A DNA stretch of 64,000 nt from Sulfuriferula sp. AH1 (GTDB lineage: Bacteria; Pseudomonadota; Gammaproteobacteria; Burkholderiales; Sulfuriferulaceae). The position numbers and the translations under genes were made by a program. How positions within the stretch are numbered: position 1 is the stretch's first letter; the number at the start of each line of letters is the position of its first letter. The stretch is from positions 496,001-560,000 of the forward strand of contig NZ_CP021138.1 in the NCBI RefSeq assembly GCF_002162035.1, given 5' to 3'. Positions 9,237-18,200 of the stretch are shown here, piece by piece. The notes beneath the pieces were generated by a model. It searched no databases and was not told the origin of the DNA. It was given only the letters and a program-made list of their open reading frames with translations.

Positions 9237-10895
9237 TCATTCAGGTTGGAAGCGCCGTGTCAGTCGGACAAACTGGACGCGTAGCCATTCCGGCTTTTGC
9301 TCCAGCAAATTCTGGATACGGATGCGATAGATATAGCTGCCTTCACGCATATCGAAATATTTATGCTGCATCGGCTCGAAACTCACCAGCGTCGAACCGT
9401 GTGTCTCGGCGATTCCCGTGAATCCGGATTCAACTGCCGGATCCAGGGCAGGACTCATGCCGGCGGCATCCTGAACAGGGTATAGCCGGACGAGCTGCGG
9501 GGCAAATCCCAGGCGTTCCATCCCCAGTGTAATGGTCGAGCTGGCTGATTCTTCCAGCCAGCGTATTGCCGCCAGTGTCTGCACCTGCTTTATGTTTTCG
9601 TCGTAGCTGATTAATAGACCATGCGCCCTGATTTCGCGATTGAAGCGGCCGGTAGTTATGCTCAGCCGATAATAGGCTTCGCTGGGATGCCCCGTGGCCT
9701 GATAATAGGCGGTAATAGGCGCACCTGTGCCGGGATTGCGTAGTCCATCGGTGATGTTTTTTCTTCCGTAACTGACATTTACTGTGGCCGGCATGTCGAA
9801 AACCAGGGTGTCACCCAGCGTTGTATTGCTCGCCAGTTTGCTGTGGATATGTTGCAATAGCGCATCCGGGTTGTCCTCAAATGGTATGCCATACAGCTTG
9901 ATGAGCCTGGAATGGCCATTGGAATCTGGAGGAATCCCCTGCATAAGGGCAAGCACGCCATTGATTGACCAGTAACGCACGGAGTCCGGCATAACGGTCT
10001 GGCCATTGAGTGGCTGCGGCGGCAGGCTGTCCGATAAGGCAACGCAATGGGTGTGCTGACTGGGATCGAGAGTCTTGCTCAGGCTGATGGATTCCCTCCA
10101 TTTCCACGCCCAGTAGGCGGCAAGTTCGATTTCGTTCGGCGTCAGACCAACGGGGCGCATCAGATGCAGAAGCAGTATGCGTGCATAAGCCTGTTCGCAG
10201 CTGCAATAGGCGCTGCCCTTAAGCACCATGCTTTGCGACGCAAAGCCGTGCTGTTCAGCAAGTCTGTAGAGTTTGTGCAACGTATGCCAGATTTGCGGTG
10301 TGGGCAACTCATAGCGCAAATAACGCCATTGAATCAGTTTTCCTTGATAATGTAATGCTCGCAGAACCAGGGTTGGCAGCACAGAAGCCAGGGGTTTTTT
10401 CTGCAGTAGAACCGAGCTGGTCAAATCGTGGTAAGCCTGGGCAAGTTGCCAATAAAACGCCACGATTTCCTGCCACAGCGACTTGCCTGCATATTTGTAA
10501 TCGGCGTGATTTTTCAGAAACTGGGTAATGAGACCGTGTTGCAGCTTGGAACCGAAATGTTCTATGGCGGCGAGTATGTGCAAGCGCTGAACGTCGAATG
10601 GCGTTTTTGACCGATTGTAGGCGCCCAATAAGGTGACGACGTGCTGGTGTGCTTCGTATTCATGCATTCCCTGCAATTGCTCAACCCATTTATGGGTCGC
10701 GCTTAGGCTGTCCAGTGGTGCAATGGCAGCTGGAGCAATTTTTATGCGGAATTTGTCGAATAATTCATTTAGCATTCGCGGTGGCATTGTTTTTTTGCAT
10801 GTGCTGTCTGAGCACATATCATACCAGCCATGATGGATATGATTTATTGATGTTTCTTGCGATGCGTAGCCCATTTTCCCTTGCGATGCTGACAA
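9237..10895 (-). CDS. Unrecognised 55-60 kDa cytoplasmic protein
   Basis: A long frame, up to 552 residues, that I do not recognise. It has no signal peptide and no clear membrane segment. The composition is mixed, with a helical first half (repeated Leu/His/Gln-rich helices such as HILAAIEHFGSKLQHGLITQF) and a more beta-like second half. Betaproteobacteria encode large proteins of this general layout that end in a PilZ-like domain, but I cannot see a clear c-di-GMP motif here. The start is uncertain: ATG codons at 10817, 10787 and 10775 are alternatives to the outermost 10895, and none has a strong ribosome-binding site. It converges with the NUDIX gene, one base between stops. Confidence 0.6.
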   Translation of the reverse strand: MSASQGKMGYASQETSINHIHHGWYDMCSDSTCKKTMPPRMLNELFDKFRIKIAPAAIAPLDSLSATHKWVEQLQGMHEYEAHQHVVTLLGAYNRSKTPFDVQRLHILAAIEHFGSKLQHGLITQFLKNHADYKYAGKSLWQEIVAFYWQLAQAYHDLTSSVLLQKKPLASVLPTLVLRALHYQGKLIQWRYLRYELPTPQIWHTLHKLYRLAEQHGFASQSMVLKGSAYCSCEQAYARILLLHLMRPVGLTPNEIELAAYWAWKWRESISLSKTLDPSQHTHCVALSDSLPPQPLNGQTVMPDSVRYWSINGVLALMQGIPPDSNGHSRLIKLYGIPFEDNPDALLQHIHSKLASNTTLGDTLVFDMPATVNVSYGRKNITDGLRNPGTGAPITAYYQATGHPSEAYYRLSITTGRFNREIRAHGLLISYDENIKQVQTLAAIRWLEESASSTITLGMERLGFAPQLVRLYPVQDAAGMSPALDPAVESGFTGIAETHGSTLVSFEPMQHKYFDMREGSYIYRIRIQNLLEQKPEWLRVQFVRLTRRFQPE

Positions 10896-10949
10896 AGATG
10901 AGTATAAAGTGACGAAATACGCATCATGAATGTGGTAGTGGAATCATTA

Positions 10950-10964
10950 ATTTTGGGTTAAAAT
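10950..10964 (+). promoter_or_regulatory. Probable promoter -10 region of tRNA-Ser
   Basis: The sequence ATTTTGGGTTAAAAT ends 22 bp before tRNA-Ser. It is 13/15 identical to the elements before pgsA (34967) and dnaE (40137). TAAAAT would be the -10; no good -35 is seen. Confidence 0.5.
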
Positions 10965-10986
10965 GCGCGTCTGTCGTAACAGACAT

Positions 10987-11074
10987 GGAGGTTTGGGTGA
11001 GTGGTTTAAACCAGCAGTCTTGAAAACTGCCGAAGGGCAACCTTCCGTGAGTTCGAATCTCACAGCCTCCGCCA
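10987..11074 (+). tRNA. tRNA-Ser (anticodon TGA), integration target
   Basis: An 88-nt class II tRNA with acceptor GGAGGTT/AGCCTCC, anticodon loop CTTGAAA, long variable arm, T-loop GTTCGAATC and terminal GCCA. The integrase gene follows about 215 bp downstream, and a degenerate copy of the tRNA 3' end occurs at 28194-28214. The gene therefore appears to be the attachment site of the mobile element and remains intact. Confidence 0.97.
11052..11074 (+). repeat. Attachment site at the tRNA-Ser 3' end (att, integrase side)
   Basis: The last 23 bases of the tRNA (TTCGAAT, then CT, CACAGCC, TC, CGCCA) recur in degenerate form at the other end of the element. The copy next to the integrase keeps the tRNA functional, as is usual for P4-type integrases. 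Confidence 0.7.
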
Positions 11075-11129
11075 GGACTGGTATTTGATCGTTTTCAAAC
11101 GGTTTCAAACAGTATCAAAAAACTAATTA

Positions 11130-11163
11130 AACCCGCTATCTGTAAGGATTTGCGGGTTTTTTT
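11130..11163 (+). terminator. Rho-independent terminator after tRNA-Ser
   Basis: AACCCGC and GCGGGTT form the stem around a 15-base loop, and a run of Ts follows. It insulates the integrase gene from tRNA transcription. Just before it (about 11091-11119) are three copies of a TTCAAAC/ATCAAAA-type direct repeat. Confidence 0.8.
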
Positions 11164-11207
11164 ACATTCATTCGTTGTCAAATGGTGTCATTGAATCCCA
11201 CGGCAAA

Positions 11208-11276
11208 TGACGGTATATTTCCATTTGTACCGTCACGGTATAAGGGAATATACCGTCAAATTGAAATATACCGTCA
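11208..11276. repeat. TGACGGTATAT repeats at the integrase end
   Basis: Full copies of TGACGGTATAT lie at 11208-11218 (+), 11248-11258 (-) and 11266-11276 (-), with a partial copy at 11227-11235 (-). The motif returns twice at the opposite end of the element (28122-28142). This suggests integrase arm-binding sites. They also cover the integrase promoter region, so autoregulation is possible. Confidence 0.65.
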
Positions 11277-11290
11277 TAAAAGGGATATTA

Positions 11291-12529
11291 ATGACACTCA
11301 CTGCGGTTAAGGTAAGTAAAACTAAGGCAACCGATAAACCGCAGAAATTGAGTGATGGCGGTGGTTTGTATCTACTCATTCATCCGAATGGCGGTAAATA
11401 CTGGCGACTTGATTACCGTTTTGATGGCAAGCGCAAAACTTTAGCCCTTGGTGTTTACCCTGATGTGGTTTTGGTTGAAGCCAGAGAGCGGCGTGAAGAG
11501 GCACGCAAGCAGATAAAAAATGGTGTTGATCCTTGCGGAACCAAGAAAGCCGCCAGGCAAACTACAATAGCGGAAGTTACAAACAGCTTTAAGAGTATCG
11601 CGTTGGAGTATCACCCAATCAAAGTGCCAACATGGACGGAAGGTCACGCCAAGCAGTGGTTACTTAATTTAGAGCGCTATGCTTTTCCAAAGCTTGGTGA
11701 TAGGCCGATCAGTGAGATTGAGCCTCTGGATGTCGTTGCTGTATTGCGCGATTTGGAAGAACGTAAGAATTACGAAACCCGTGACAGGTTAGGGCAATCA
11801 ATCGGCGCAGTATTCAAGTACGCGATCGCGACAGGGCGAGCTAAATACAATCCTGTTGCAGATATTAGAATCGCGTTGGTCGAGCGCCCAAAGACAATAA
11901 ATTTTAAATGTATTGCTCCTGCGGAATTGCCCGTTTTCTTGCGTGCGGTTGCGACCTATGAGAGTTTGGACAAAGTATCACCAATTGCAATATCGGCTTT
12001 CAAGCTGGTTATGTTGACCGCAACCCGTACCAGTGAAGTGCGCTTTGCCAAATGGTGCGATTTTGACCTTGATGCAGGGTTGTGGGTGATCCCTGAAGAA
12101 CAGCAGGGGCGCAAAGGCAAGCATGGCAAGCGCAAGGCTCACACCGTACCGCTATCATCTCAAGTTATAGCGATATTGCGCACACTCTTCCCAATTACTG
12201 GCGGTGGTGATTTTGTATTTCCGAATCGAAATACGCACGGGAGGGTTATCAGTGAAAATACGATATTGAAAATTATTGAAACCATCGGCTATAAGGGCAG
12301 GATGACGGGGCATGGATTTCGAAGTCTAGCGCGTACTATTTTGGGTGAAATGGGATACCGGCGCGAGGTGCTGGAAGCGATGCTATCACATGCGATTGAA
12401 AATCAGACTGAGGCGGCTTACGTCCGCACTAACTACCTGGAAGAACGGCGTGGCATTATGCAGAAATGGGCGGACTATTTGGACATGGTTAGATCGAGTG
12501 CGGATATTGTGGAATTGAAGCGGGCTTAA
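11291..12529 (+). CDS. Tyrosine site-specific integrase (P4/DUF4102 type)
   Basis: A 412-residue integrase that inserts and excises the element at tRNA-Ser. The N-terminal DUF4102 arm-binding domain reads LTAVKVSKTKATDKPQKLSD, then GGLYLLIHPNGGKYWRLDYR. The core-binding domain is followed by the catalytic domain with Arg in TATRTSEVRFAKW, HGFRSLART (the H-x-x-R box), and a C-terminal AYVRTNYLEERR containing the tyrosine. The frame is open to 11207, but ATG 11291 gives the family N-terminus and avoids the repeat region. It is the only long gene on the plus strand in the left part of the element. Confidence 0.95.
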   Translation: MTLTAVKVSKTKATDKPQKLSDGGGLYLLIHPNGGKYWRLDYRFDGKRKTLALGVYPDVVLVEARERREEARKQIKNGVDPCGTKKAARQTTIAEVTNSFKSIALEYHPIKVPTWTEGHAKQWLLNLERYAFPKLGDRPISEIEPLDVVAVLRDLEERKNYETRDRLGQSIGAVFKYAIATGRAKYNPVADIRIALVERPKTINFKCIAPAELPVFLRAVATYESLDKVSPIAISAFKLVMLTATRTSEVRFAKWCDFDLDAGLWVIPEEQQGRKGKHGKRKAHTVPLSSQVIAILRTLFPITGGGDFVFPNRNTHGRVISENTILKIIETIGYKGRMTGHGFRSLARTILGEMGYRREVLEAMLSHAIENQTEAAYVRTNYLEERRGIMQKWADYLDMVRSSADIVELKRA

Positions 12530-12540
12530 TGGTTATTTTG

Positions 12541-12738
12541 AAGTGAATGGCATGTCAATGGCGAAAGCAGAAGCCGCACGCGGAGCGCAACGCAGTGAGC
12601 ACCGAACGGGTGAGCATTTCGGCGTAGCGCACCATTGATAGGGCAGTAACGGCATAAGCTCAGGCAAGGGGTGGGGTTGGTGTTTACCCCGCCCCATGCC
12701 TATCGGCGAGATTGGGGTTTGGGGCAACGCCCCAAGGT
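12541..12738 (+). repeat. Left arm of a ~200-bp inverted repeat
   Basis: About 198 bp match, in inverted orientation, the segment 18957-19159. The first ~115 bp (from AAGTGAATGGCATGTCAATG) are almost identical and the remainder similar with small differences; both arms end in a CCCCAAGGT/ACCTTGGGG segment. It starts 11 bp after the integrase stop. Confidence 0.85.
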
Positions 12739-12750
12739 CTTTGTTCTTGG

Positions 12751-12788
12751 TGGTCGGCATTTCTTGGGGGTATAAGATATGCCGACCA
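12751..12788. repeat. Perfect 10-bp hairpin
   Basis: TGGTCGGCAT (12751-12760) pairs perfectly with ATGCCGACCA (12779-12788) over an 18-base loop. Its function is unknown; it has no T run. Confidence 0.6.
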
Positions 12789-12949
12789 TGCTTGCTGCTT
12801 GGTGGTGGCGTTCTGCGGCCTTTTGCAGTACGTCGCCATATCCATATACCATTCATTAGTTTTGAGTCCAGCGCGGTTAATTACTATACTAATAATATAC
12901 TAAACAAATCATATATTATTCATATACTAAATCAGTTCACCTGCACAAG

Positions 12950-12977
12950 AAAAAAGCCCGTCATTTCTGGCGGGCTT
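12950..12977 (-). terminator. Terminator of the 13036-13362 gene
   Basis: On the minus strand AAGCCCG(CC...)CGGGCTT is followed by six Ts. It lies 59 bases past the stop of the 108-residue gene. Confidence 0.8.
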
Positions 12978-13035
12978 AATGCTCTTGAAAACCGCCAATC
13001 CATTTTCTGCATAGGGTTGGCGGGTAGATTGTGTA

Positions 13036-13362
13036 TTACAGCAGATTGTTGCTTGAGATGATTGCGCGAATACTTGCAAGATACCGCTCATCCATTGTGT
13101 ACTGGTCTGGAATACACCCCTTCATTGATTTCGGTGCTGCATCAAGCGCAAAACGTTTCAACTCTCCAGCGGTCAACTGACCAGCGTCTTGAAGATATTC
13201 GATCACGCACTCCAAGAAATTTTGCGTAGCATTTATCCAGTGGTTTTCATTCGTATCCTTTAGTGAGTCGGGAACGATTGATTTAACCAGGTCGGCAGTC
13301 AAATTCAGTGCGATTTTTTTCTTTGTGATGTAATCGGTAATTGCGTTTTCTATGTTTTCCAT
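13036..13362 (-). CDS. Hypothetical 108-residue element protein
   Basis: I do not recognise this protein. It is soluble and probably all-helical, with an N-terminal MENIENAITDYITKKKIAL helix and an overall charge near neutral. It has its own transcription unit: the repeated promoter/hairpin cassette lies upstream (13383-13430), AAAGGA precedes the start, and a strong terminator follows. Sharing the cassette with the mobilisation genes suggests it belongs to the same regulon. Confidence 0.7.
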   Translation of the reverse strand: MENIENAITDYITKKKIALNLTADLVKSIVPDSLKDTNENHWINATQNFLECVIEYLQDAGQLTAGELKRFALDAAPKSMKGCIPDQYTMDERYLASIRAIISSNNLL

Positions 13363-13382
13363 TTTGTATATCCTTTAGATGG

Positions 13383-13430
13383 GTAAGGCAGATTGCCTTA
13401 CCCTATATGTACAAGCTGCGAAATTTGGCT
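13383..13430 (-). promoter_or_regulatory. Repeated promoter/hairpin cassette, copy A
   Basis: On the minus strand the box CCAAATTTCGCA..., ending TACATATAGG, runs into hairpin GTAAGGC-GCCTTAC (13383-13401). It is 21 bases ahead of the 13362 start. This is one of six copies in the element. Confidence 0.75.
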
Positions 13431-13431
13431 G

Positions 13432-13929
13432 TTAATGCGTCACCCGCGCCACGCCTCCCCACATGCCACCGATTACCTGCACACGATCACCGACACGGAA
13501 GGTTTCGGCGTCAACAGCTTGGCTAATGGCTCTTAGCTGTCCATTGTCCATGCGTACGGTGATTTCAATCCCGCGCTGATTGCTAATCTGGTGTTCTGCG
13601 GCATTGCCCGCTAAACCACCACCAACTGCACCTAGTGCGCTGGCAATGGTTTTGCCGTTACCACTGCCTACCTGAGAGCCTAGCACGCCGCCTAACAGTG
13701 CACCCACGCCAGTACCAACACCCGCGCTTGTGGTCGTGCTGGTGTTGATGGTGACATAACGGAAGCTGGTGACAGTGCCAGTCTCCACCTGCTGCGCTTG
13801 TCGCGCCTGCTGGCTGTTATAGTCACCGCTGCCTACGGCATTTGTGCCATAAGTGCCTGCGCATCCTGCGGTTAGTGCGGTTGCGGTCAGCAATGCCAAA
13901 ACCGCGAATGATTTTTTTGTTGGGAACAT
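13432..13929 (-). CDS. Glycine-zipper outer-membrane lipoprotein (Pcp/SlyB-like)
   Basis: A 165-residue lipoprotein. The signal peptide ends in the lipobox LTAGC near residue 22. After a Gln-rich linker comes a glycine-zipper 2TM segment (GVGTGVGALLGGVLGSQVG, then GGGLAGNAAE), followed by a small beta domain (ITVRMDNGQLRAISQ, FRVGDRVQVIGG). This layout is that of SlyB/Pcp-type envelope lipoproteins. ATG 13929 with GGAGGG upstream is preferred over the longer frame. It is last in a four-gene minus-strand run of envelope proteins starting at 15021. Confidence 0.8.
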   Translation of the reverse strand: MFPTKKSFAVLALLTATALTAGCAGTYGTNAVGSGDYNSQQARQAQQVETGTVTSFRYVTINTSTTTSAGVGTGVGALLGGVLGSQVGSGNGKTIASALGAVGGGLAGNAAEHQISNQRGIEITVRMDNGQLRAISQAVDAETFRVGDRVQVIGGMWGGVARVTH

Positions 13930-13930
13930 T

Positions 13931-14323
13931 TTATTTACCCTCCAGAATTGCACGATGATGTTTTACGCTTACGCATCCATTTTGGTAGCGCTCTTTCTCA
14001 CACTGCCAAAAATCTGGCAATATGACCGCATCCCCAATTTTCGGCTGAGTGTTTTTCCCCAGCGTCACAAGGACTGCTTGTTCCGTATTGGGTTTAAACA
14101 CATACGGTACAACATCAACCAATGAATACCCGTCCATTTGATGAATCGCGGTAATCTTCGCCTCTTCTGGCGCGTAGGTGATGTTTGCCTGAAAAGCCTG
14201 CCCAGCAACAAAGCCCGCCCCTGCTGCCAGAATAAAGACGGCAAAAAATAGCGCCACTTTTAGACGCGGGTTGGGGGTTTTGGGAGCTGTAGCTGGTGCA
14301 TCATTATTGTTTTCGTTGCTCAT
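13931..14323 (-). CDS. Single-pass membrane protein, hypothetical
   Basis: 130 residues. A Pro/Asn/Ala-rich N-terminal tail of about 20 residues is followed by one membrane segment (VALFFAVFILAAGAGFVAG) and a probably periplasmic C-terminal domain with two cysteines (WQCEKERYQNGC). The role is unknown. It has a good GGAG site before ATG 14323, and its stop is two bases from the start of the downstream lipoprotein gene. Confidence 0.7.
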   Translation of the reverse strand: MSNENNNDAPATAPKTPNPRLKVALFFAVFILAAGAGFVAGQAFQANITYAPEEAKITAIHQMDGYSLVDVVPYVFKPNTEQAVLVTLGKNTQPKIGDAVILPDFWQCEKERYQNGCVSVKHHRAILEGK

Positions 14324-14329
14324 GTTTTT

Positions 14330-14566
14330 CTACTCCTGAATTAAGATACAAAATAGCCAGGGTGACTGGGTGTTATTTGCTGATTTCTGCGCTATTCTCG
14401 CTTCATGCTCAATGCGTTCTGCGCGGCATTTCAATCCTTGAAAGACAAGCTGCTCATCACCGTTCGGGTGGATTAAATACACGCTTGCGAGGTCTTCGGC
14501 TTCAATATCAGCTTGGTAAACCACCCGCCCTTTCGGACGGGCGGTAAAGGTCTTTAGCTCACTCAT
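14330..14566 (-). CDS. Hypothetical 78-residue protein
   Basis: A small soluble protein (MSELKTFTARPKGRVVYQ...) that I do not recognise. It contains one or two cysteines and is mainly charged. The start ATG overlaps the stop of the upstream secreted-protein gene (ATGA), so it is translationally coupled. This coupling and the frame's position in a tight operon are the main evidence that it is real. Confidence 0.6.
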   Translation of the reverse strand: MSELKTFTARPKGRVVYQADIEAEDLASVYLIHPNGDEQLVFQGLKCRAERIEHEARIAQKSANNTQSPWLFCILIQE

Positions 14567-15021
14567 TTCGCCAGCTTGCACACATTGACGTTAGCGAGCT
14601 GGTTGCCGTCCTGGTCAACCGTATCGCCCAGCACCCGCAAGCTGACTTTATGGTTGGTGGCGGCATCGTTAACCGTCCATTTCAAGCCTGCGCCATCGCC
14701 TTTCATCTGTAGCATAGTCGCCCAGCCAAATGGATTAAGCGTATCAACGGCAAACACTGGAAGCGAGAGCAAGCCCATTGCTGGCGTGTACGCGCTAAGT
14801 GTCAAATATGCTGTGGCTGGAATAGGCACATCAGGCACGTTGATGGATTGCGAAGCAGCAAAGTCACGCAAGGTAGTGAAGTCTTCTTTTTTGACTGTGG
14901 TGGTCTGACATACCACTGGCGCATTAGCTGCGCCGCCAAGGTCTGCTGCTGTGGGTGGCTCTTGTGCAACCTTTGCAGCTAAAGCCAACGGAAAAAACAA
15001 CATCAAAAATGGAAAAGCCAT
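14563..15021 (-). CDS. Exported hypothetical protein, 152 residues
   Basis: It has a clear signal peptide (MAFPFLMLFFPLALAAKVA) followed by an exported domain with a few cysteines (VVCQTT; VNVCKLAK at the C-terminus). The family is unknown. It is first of the four-gene envelope cluster 15021-13432, preceded by AAGGA and by copy B of the repeated promoter cassette. The cluster may modify the recipient or donor envelope or act in exclusion; that is inference. Confidence 0.7.
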   Translation of the reverse strand: MAFPFLMLFFPLALAAKVAQEPPTAADLGGAANAPVVCQTTTVKKEDFTTLRDFAASQSINVPDVPIPATAYLTLSAYTPAMGLLSLPVFAVDTLNPFGWATMLQMKGDGAGLKWTVNDAATNHKVSLRVLGDTVDQDGNQLANVNVCKLAK

Positions 15022-15045
15022 GATAAAAGTCCTTTATAAGGTAGC

Positions 15046-15090
15046 AAGGCAAATCGCCTTACCCTATATGTACGTGATGCGAAATTTGGC
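15046..15090 (-). promoter_or_regulatory. Repeated promoter/hairpin cassette, copy B
   Basis: On the minus strand, box GCCAAATTTCGCATCACGTA, then CATATAGGG and a short AAGGC-GCCTT stem. It precedes the envelope operon starting at 15021. Confidence 0.75.
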
Positions 15091-15183
15091 GCGAAGAATG
15101 GCAAAGTAAAAAACAAGCGGATTGATCAGGCGAAATTTGAGCGATTATTTTTAATCGGTTGATGTTCTGGTATCAGGCAGGCG

Positions 15184-15208
15184 TAAAAAACCCGCTGGTG
15201 AGGCGGGT
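15184..15208 (-). terminator. Terminator after the relaxase gene
   Basis: Minus-strand stem ACCCGC/GCGGGT followed by six Ts, just past the relaxase stop at 15216. Confidence 0.8.
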
Positions 15209-15215
15209 AAGTGGG

Positions 15216-18200
15216 TTATAGGCTGTAATCGTTGTCGCGGCTTCTGGCTTTGTCTGCTGTATCAGGTTGCTTTGATTCAGGTGTTGGTTGTGGCTGCGGT
15301 GTTGGGATTGGTGTGGCTGCTGTTTTATCTACTCGTACGCCTGCTTGCTCTGCGGCCTTGGTTTTGTCCTGCGTGTATAGCTTGACGTATATCTTAGCGC
15401 GGGTGACGTTCACATACGCTTCACGCTGTCCATGCTTGCCCGCTTCTGTATTATGATGAATCCACGTCATTTTTACGCTCTGCCCTTGTGCGGCTTGGCT
15501 GGTTGAGGCGTAGGCGTGGTCGATATGCTGGTACTTGCTCATGTCGATGGTTTTGGTCTTGCCGCCTTCCAGCCTGACCGTCAGGCTTGCGCCGTCAATT
15601 CGCTCTATGGTCGCGCTTTGCCCATTCTTAACGTCAAAATTACGGTTGTTTTCCGCAAATTTAATCTTGTCGCCTATGCCTAGTTCTCGCTCTTTAGCTT
15701 GATAGGCTTGGGCTTGGTGGCGGTCGGGTTGATAAGTCACTGTGTTGCCCCTGCTGGTCATGGCGGTAATTGTGTTGGTGCGCGTATCAGTCTTTAATAC
15801 TGTTACCAGCTCGCCACGCTCCAAACCTAGATTCTTGTAAGCGTTGCCGAACTTAACAATGTCGCCCTGCTGGTAGTTGACTGCGCGTTTGGCTTGTTCT
15901 GCGGTCATGTCTTTGCGCTCCAGCACTTGCACCATGCGGCTATCCTTGATTTCACCAGCGGCTTTTAGGTTCGTGCGAATTTCAGCGTTGATGCTGGCCC
16001 GGTCTGTATTGGTCGCTGTTATGACGAGGGTTTCAGCGCGCTCTTTGGGTGAAAGCGCGGCGTAATCTTTGGCAAGGTCTTTGATAACGGCGATATTGTC
16101 TTTTTGTGCAGCTTGCTTGATGTCGTCTTTGTAGGTGCGCAGGGTGGATTTTTCACGGTCGGTTAGCTTTTCGCGGCTGGCTTGCTTCGCTTCAAGGCCT
16201 GCTATCTTTTGCTGGTATTGGGCTTTAACCTTGGCTTGCTCGCTTTGGACTTCGTGGCAAGGCAGACTTCTGATTGCTTCCGCGTGCTTGTTGTCCAGTA
16301 TGTGCTTAACCGTTGCCTTTGCGTGGTCGGTTTTTTGGCGGCTAATCTGTTCCAGGTTAGATACAGGCATGTGCTTCTGCGCTTGCTCAAAGGCTGCGCC
16401 TGCTTCAACGGATTGGTGCTGGAGCTTGTCACCTAAATAGATTTGCTTTGCGCCTGCGCTGTCTGCTGTGTGTGCTACGCTGGCGAATTCTTTCTGCCCG
16501 CTCATGGATGCTTCGTCCATGATACGCAATTCATGCACGGGCTTGATTTCCGCCTGTTGTTTGAGGTCGGTAAGGGCTTGGCTATGGTGCGCACGATTTT
16601 CTACCGCAATTTTGATTCGTGCTGCCGTACTCTCTAACGTGCCTGCTTGCTTCCAACCTTCGGCTTTGCTAATTACGCTTTTAGCCAAACGAGCAGCGAA
16701 ATTGTGAGATTTGATGCTGTCCCTGATTGCACCTGCGGCTTCATTTTTCAAGCTACCGCCCGTTTTAATAACGGTGGTCATGCCCACGATGCCCGCCAGC
16801 CCCTTGCTGTTAACAATCTGGTATTTGCTCTGAGTCAAGCCTAGATGGTTGATGTTGTGGCTCGTGGTGCTGTTGCTGGTGGCGTGCAAGGCAAGTGCAT
16901 GGGTGTTGCCTGCTTTGTCGATGATGTAGGCATTGCCCGCGCTGTCATACTCTTTGACGGCTTCGCCATTGCTCACCTGTTCTTCCAGTTTTGCCAGATT
17001 TGGTTTGATGCCTGCCTCAAAGGTTTTGAGGGCTGCGGCGGCGCGTTGCTGGTCACGCTGTGCCTTGGCTTGCGATAGCAGGTAGCTGGCGGTTGTGGTG
17101 GTCTGGATGCCGCTTTCCTGCTGCATCTTTTGAGCTTGGTTTGCGCCATTGGAAAAGCCGGTTACTGTCCAGCCTTGGCTTTCTGCGGCTACGCGCACAA
17201 ATTCTAGCATGGTGGTTTTGCCCGTGCCTGCCAAGCCTTGCACGCCAGCATGTGCATCCTTGCCCGTTAGTATCATGCTGGCGGCTGCCCGCTGTTCTTC
17301 CGTGAGGGCAAAGCCTTTGTCACGCTCAAAGTTAGCCAATGCCTTGTCGAATGCCTGCGGCGTCATCACGGCTTGATGCGCGTCTTTGCCAGCCTCAAGG
17401 CGTGCGGCCAGGGCTTGTTCTGAGGCCGTCGCTGCAAGGGTGGTTAGCTTGCCGTCGGCACGATGGATCAGCTCGCCGTTGCGCTCTGCCTTGATTATCG
17501 CTGCGCGTATCTGGCTATAGGTTGCCCGCCCCTCGCTGAATTTAGCAGCGTTGGCATAAATCTCTTTTTGGCTGAATGCGGCTTCACGTTCTGCAAGGTG
17601 CGCAATTGAAGAAGCAACGGCTTCCTTGCCCGCGTTCAGTGTATATGCCTGTGCTTGGCTGATACGGGGTAATGGCTCTTTCAAGTTGATGCTTGTTGCG
17701 CGTTCCAGCCATTGCGCCCGCTGTTGCGCGGCGGATTCCGGTGCTGATTTGGCGGCACGGGTCGCCAGACAGGCAACCTCGCGCTGCTTGTTGGTTGCGC
17801 GGTCTGGGTCTATGCCTTTGGCTTTAAGATAATCGTCGATTTGCTGGCTGCGGTTGCTGAATTCTGCACGTTGTTCGACTGTGATACCCATTAACTCGGG
17901 ATTTCCGTACTTGTCGAATTCAATCTGATAGCCGCGCATTTGCAGTTCTGCCGCTAATTCGTTTTTGTAGATTTGGTCGGCGGTTGCGCGGTTATTCAAT
18001 AAGGCTTCGTTTGATAAGCTGTAAGCCTTGCCGTTGTGGTAGGTGACATTGGCAATGGCAACATGCGTGTGCGTGCTGGGGTCTAGCTCGCGGGTCAGGC
18101 TGTGCTCAAATCTGGCATACACAAGATTTTGCGTTTGCACCATTTGCCCGTTGGCGCGGGTTTGTGCGCAGTTTGATTCCAGATAGTTCATGGCCGCGTT

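Larger units (their letters stand above)
12530..13035. other. Noncoding stretch after the integrase
   Basis: There is no convincing gene in these 506 bp. It holds the left inverted-repeat arm (12541-12738), a long hairpin (12751-12788), an AT-rich segment with repeated ATATACTAA-type words (12885-12930) and a minus-strand terminator (12950-12977). Confidence 0.7.

Noticed and set aside
10649-10912. 87-codon plus-strand frame before tRNA-Ser
   Set aside because: Antisense to the start region of the unrecognised protein; no ribosome-binding site and no separate promoter.
12533-12856. Minus-strand frame of 107 codons after the integrase
   Set aside because: It lies across the inverted-repeat arm and reads as Pro/Arg/His-rich sequence with no start signal or promoter cassette.
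12696-13061. Plus-strand frame of 121 codons
   Set aside because: It runs through a hairpin, the AT-rich segment, a minus-strand terminator and into the 3' end of the opposite gene; composition is not protein-like.
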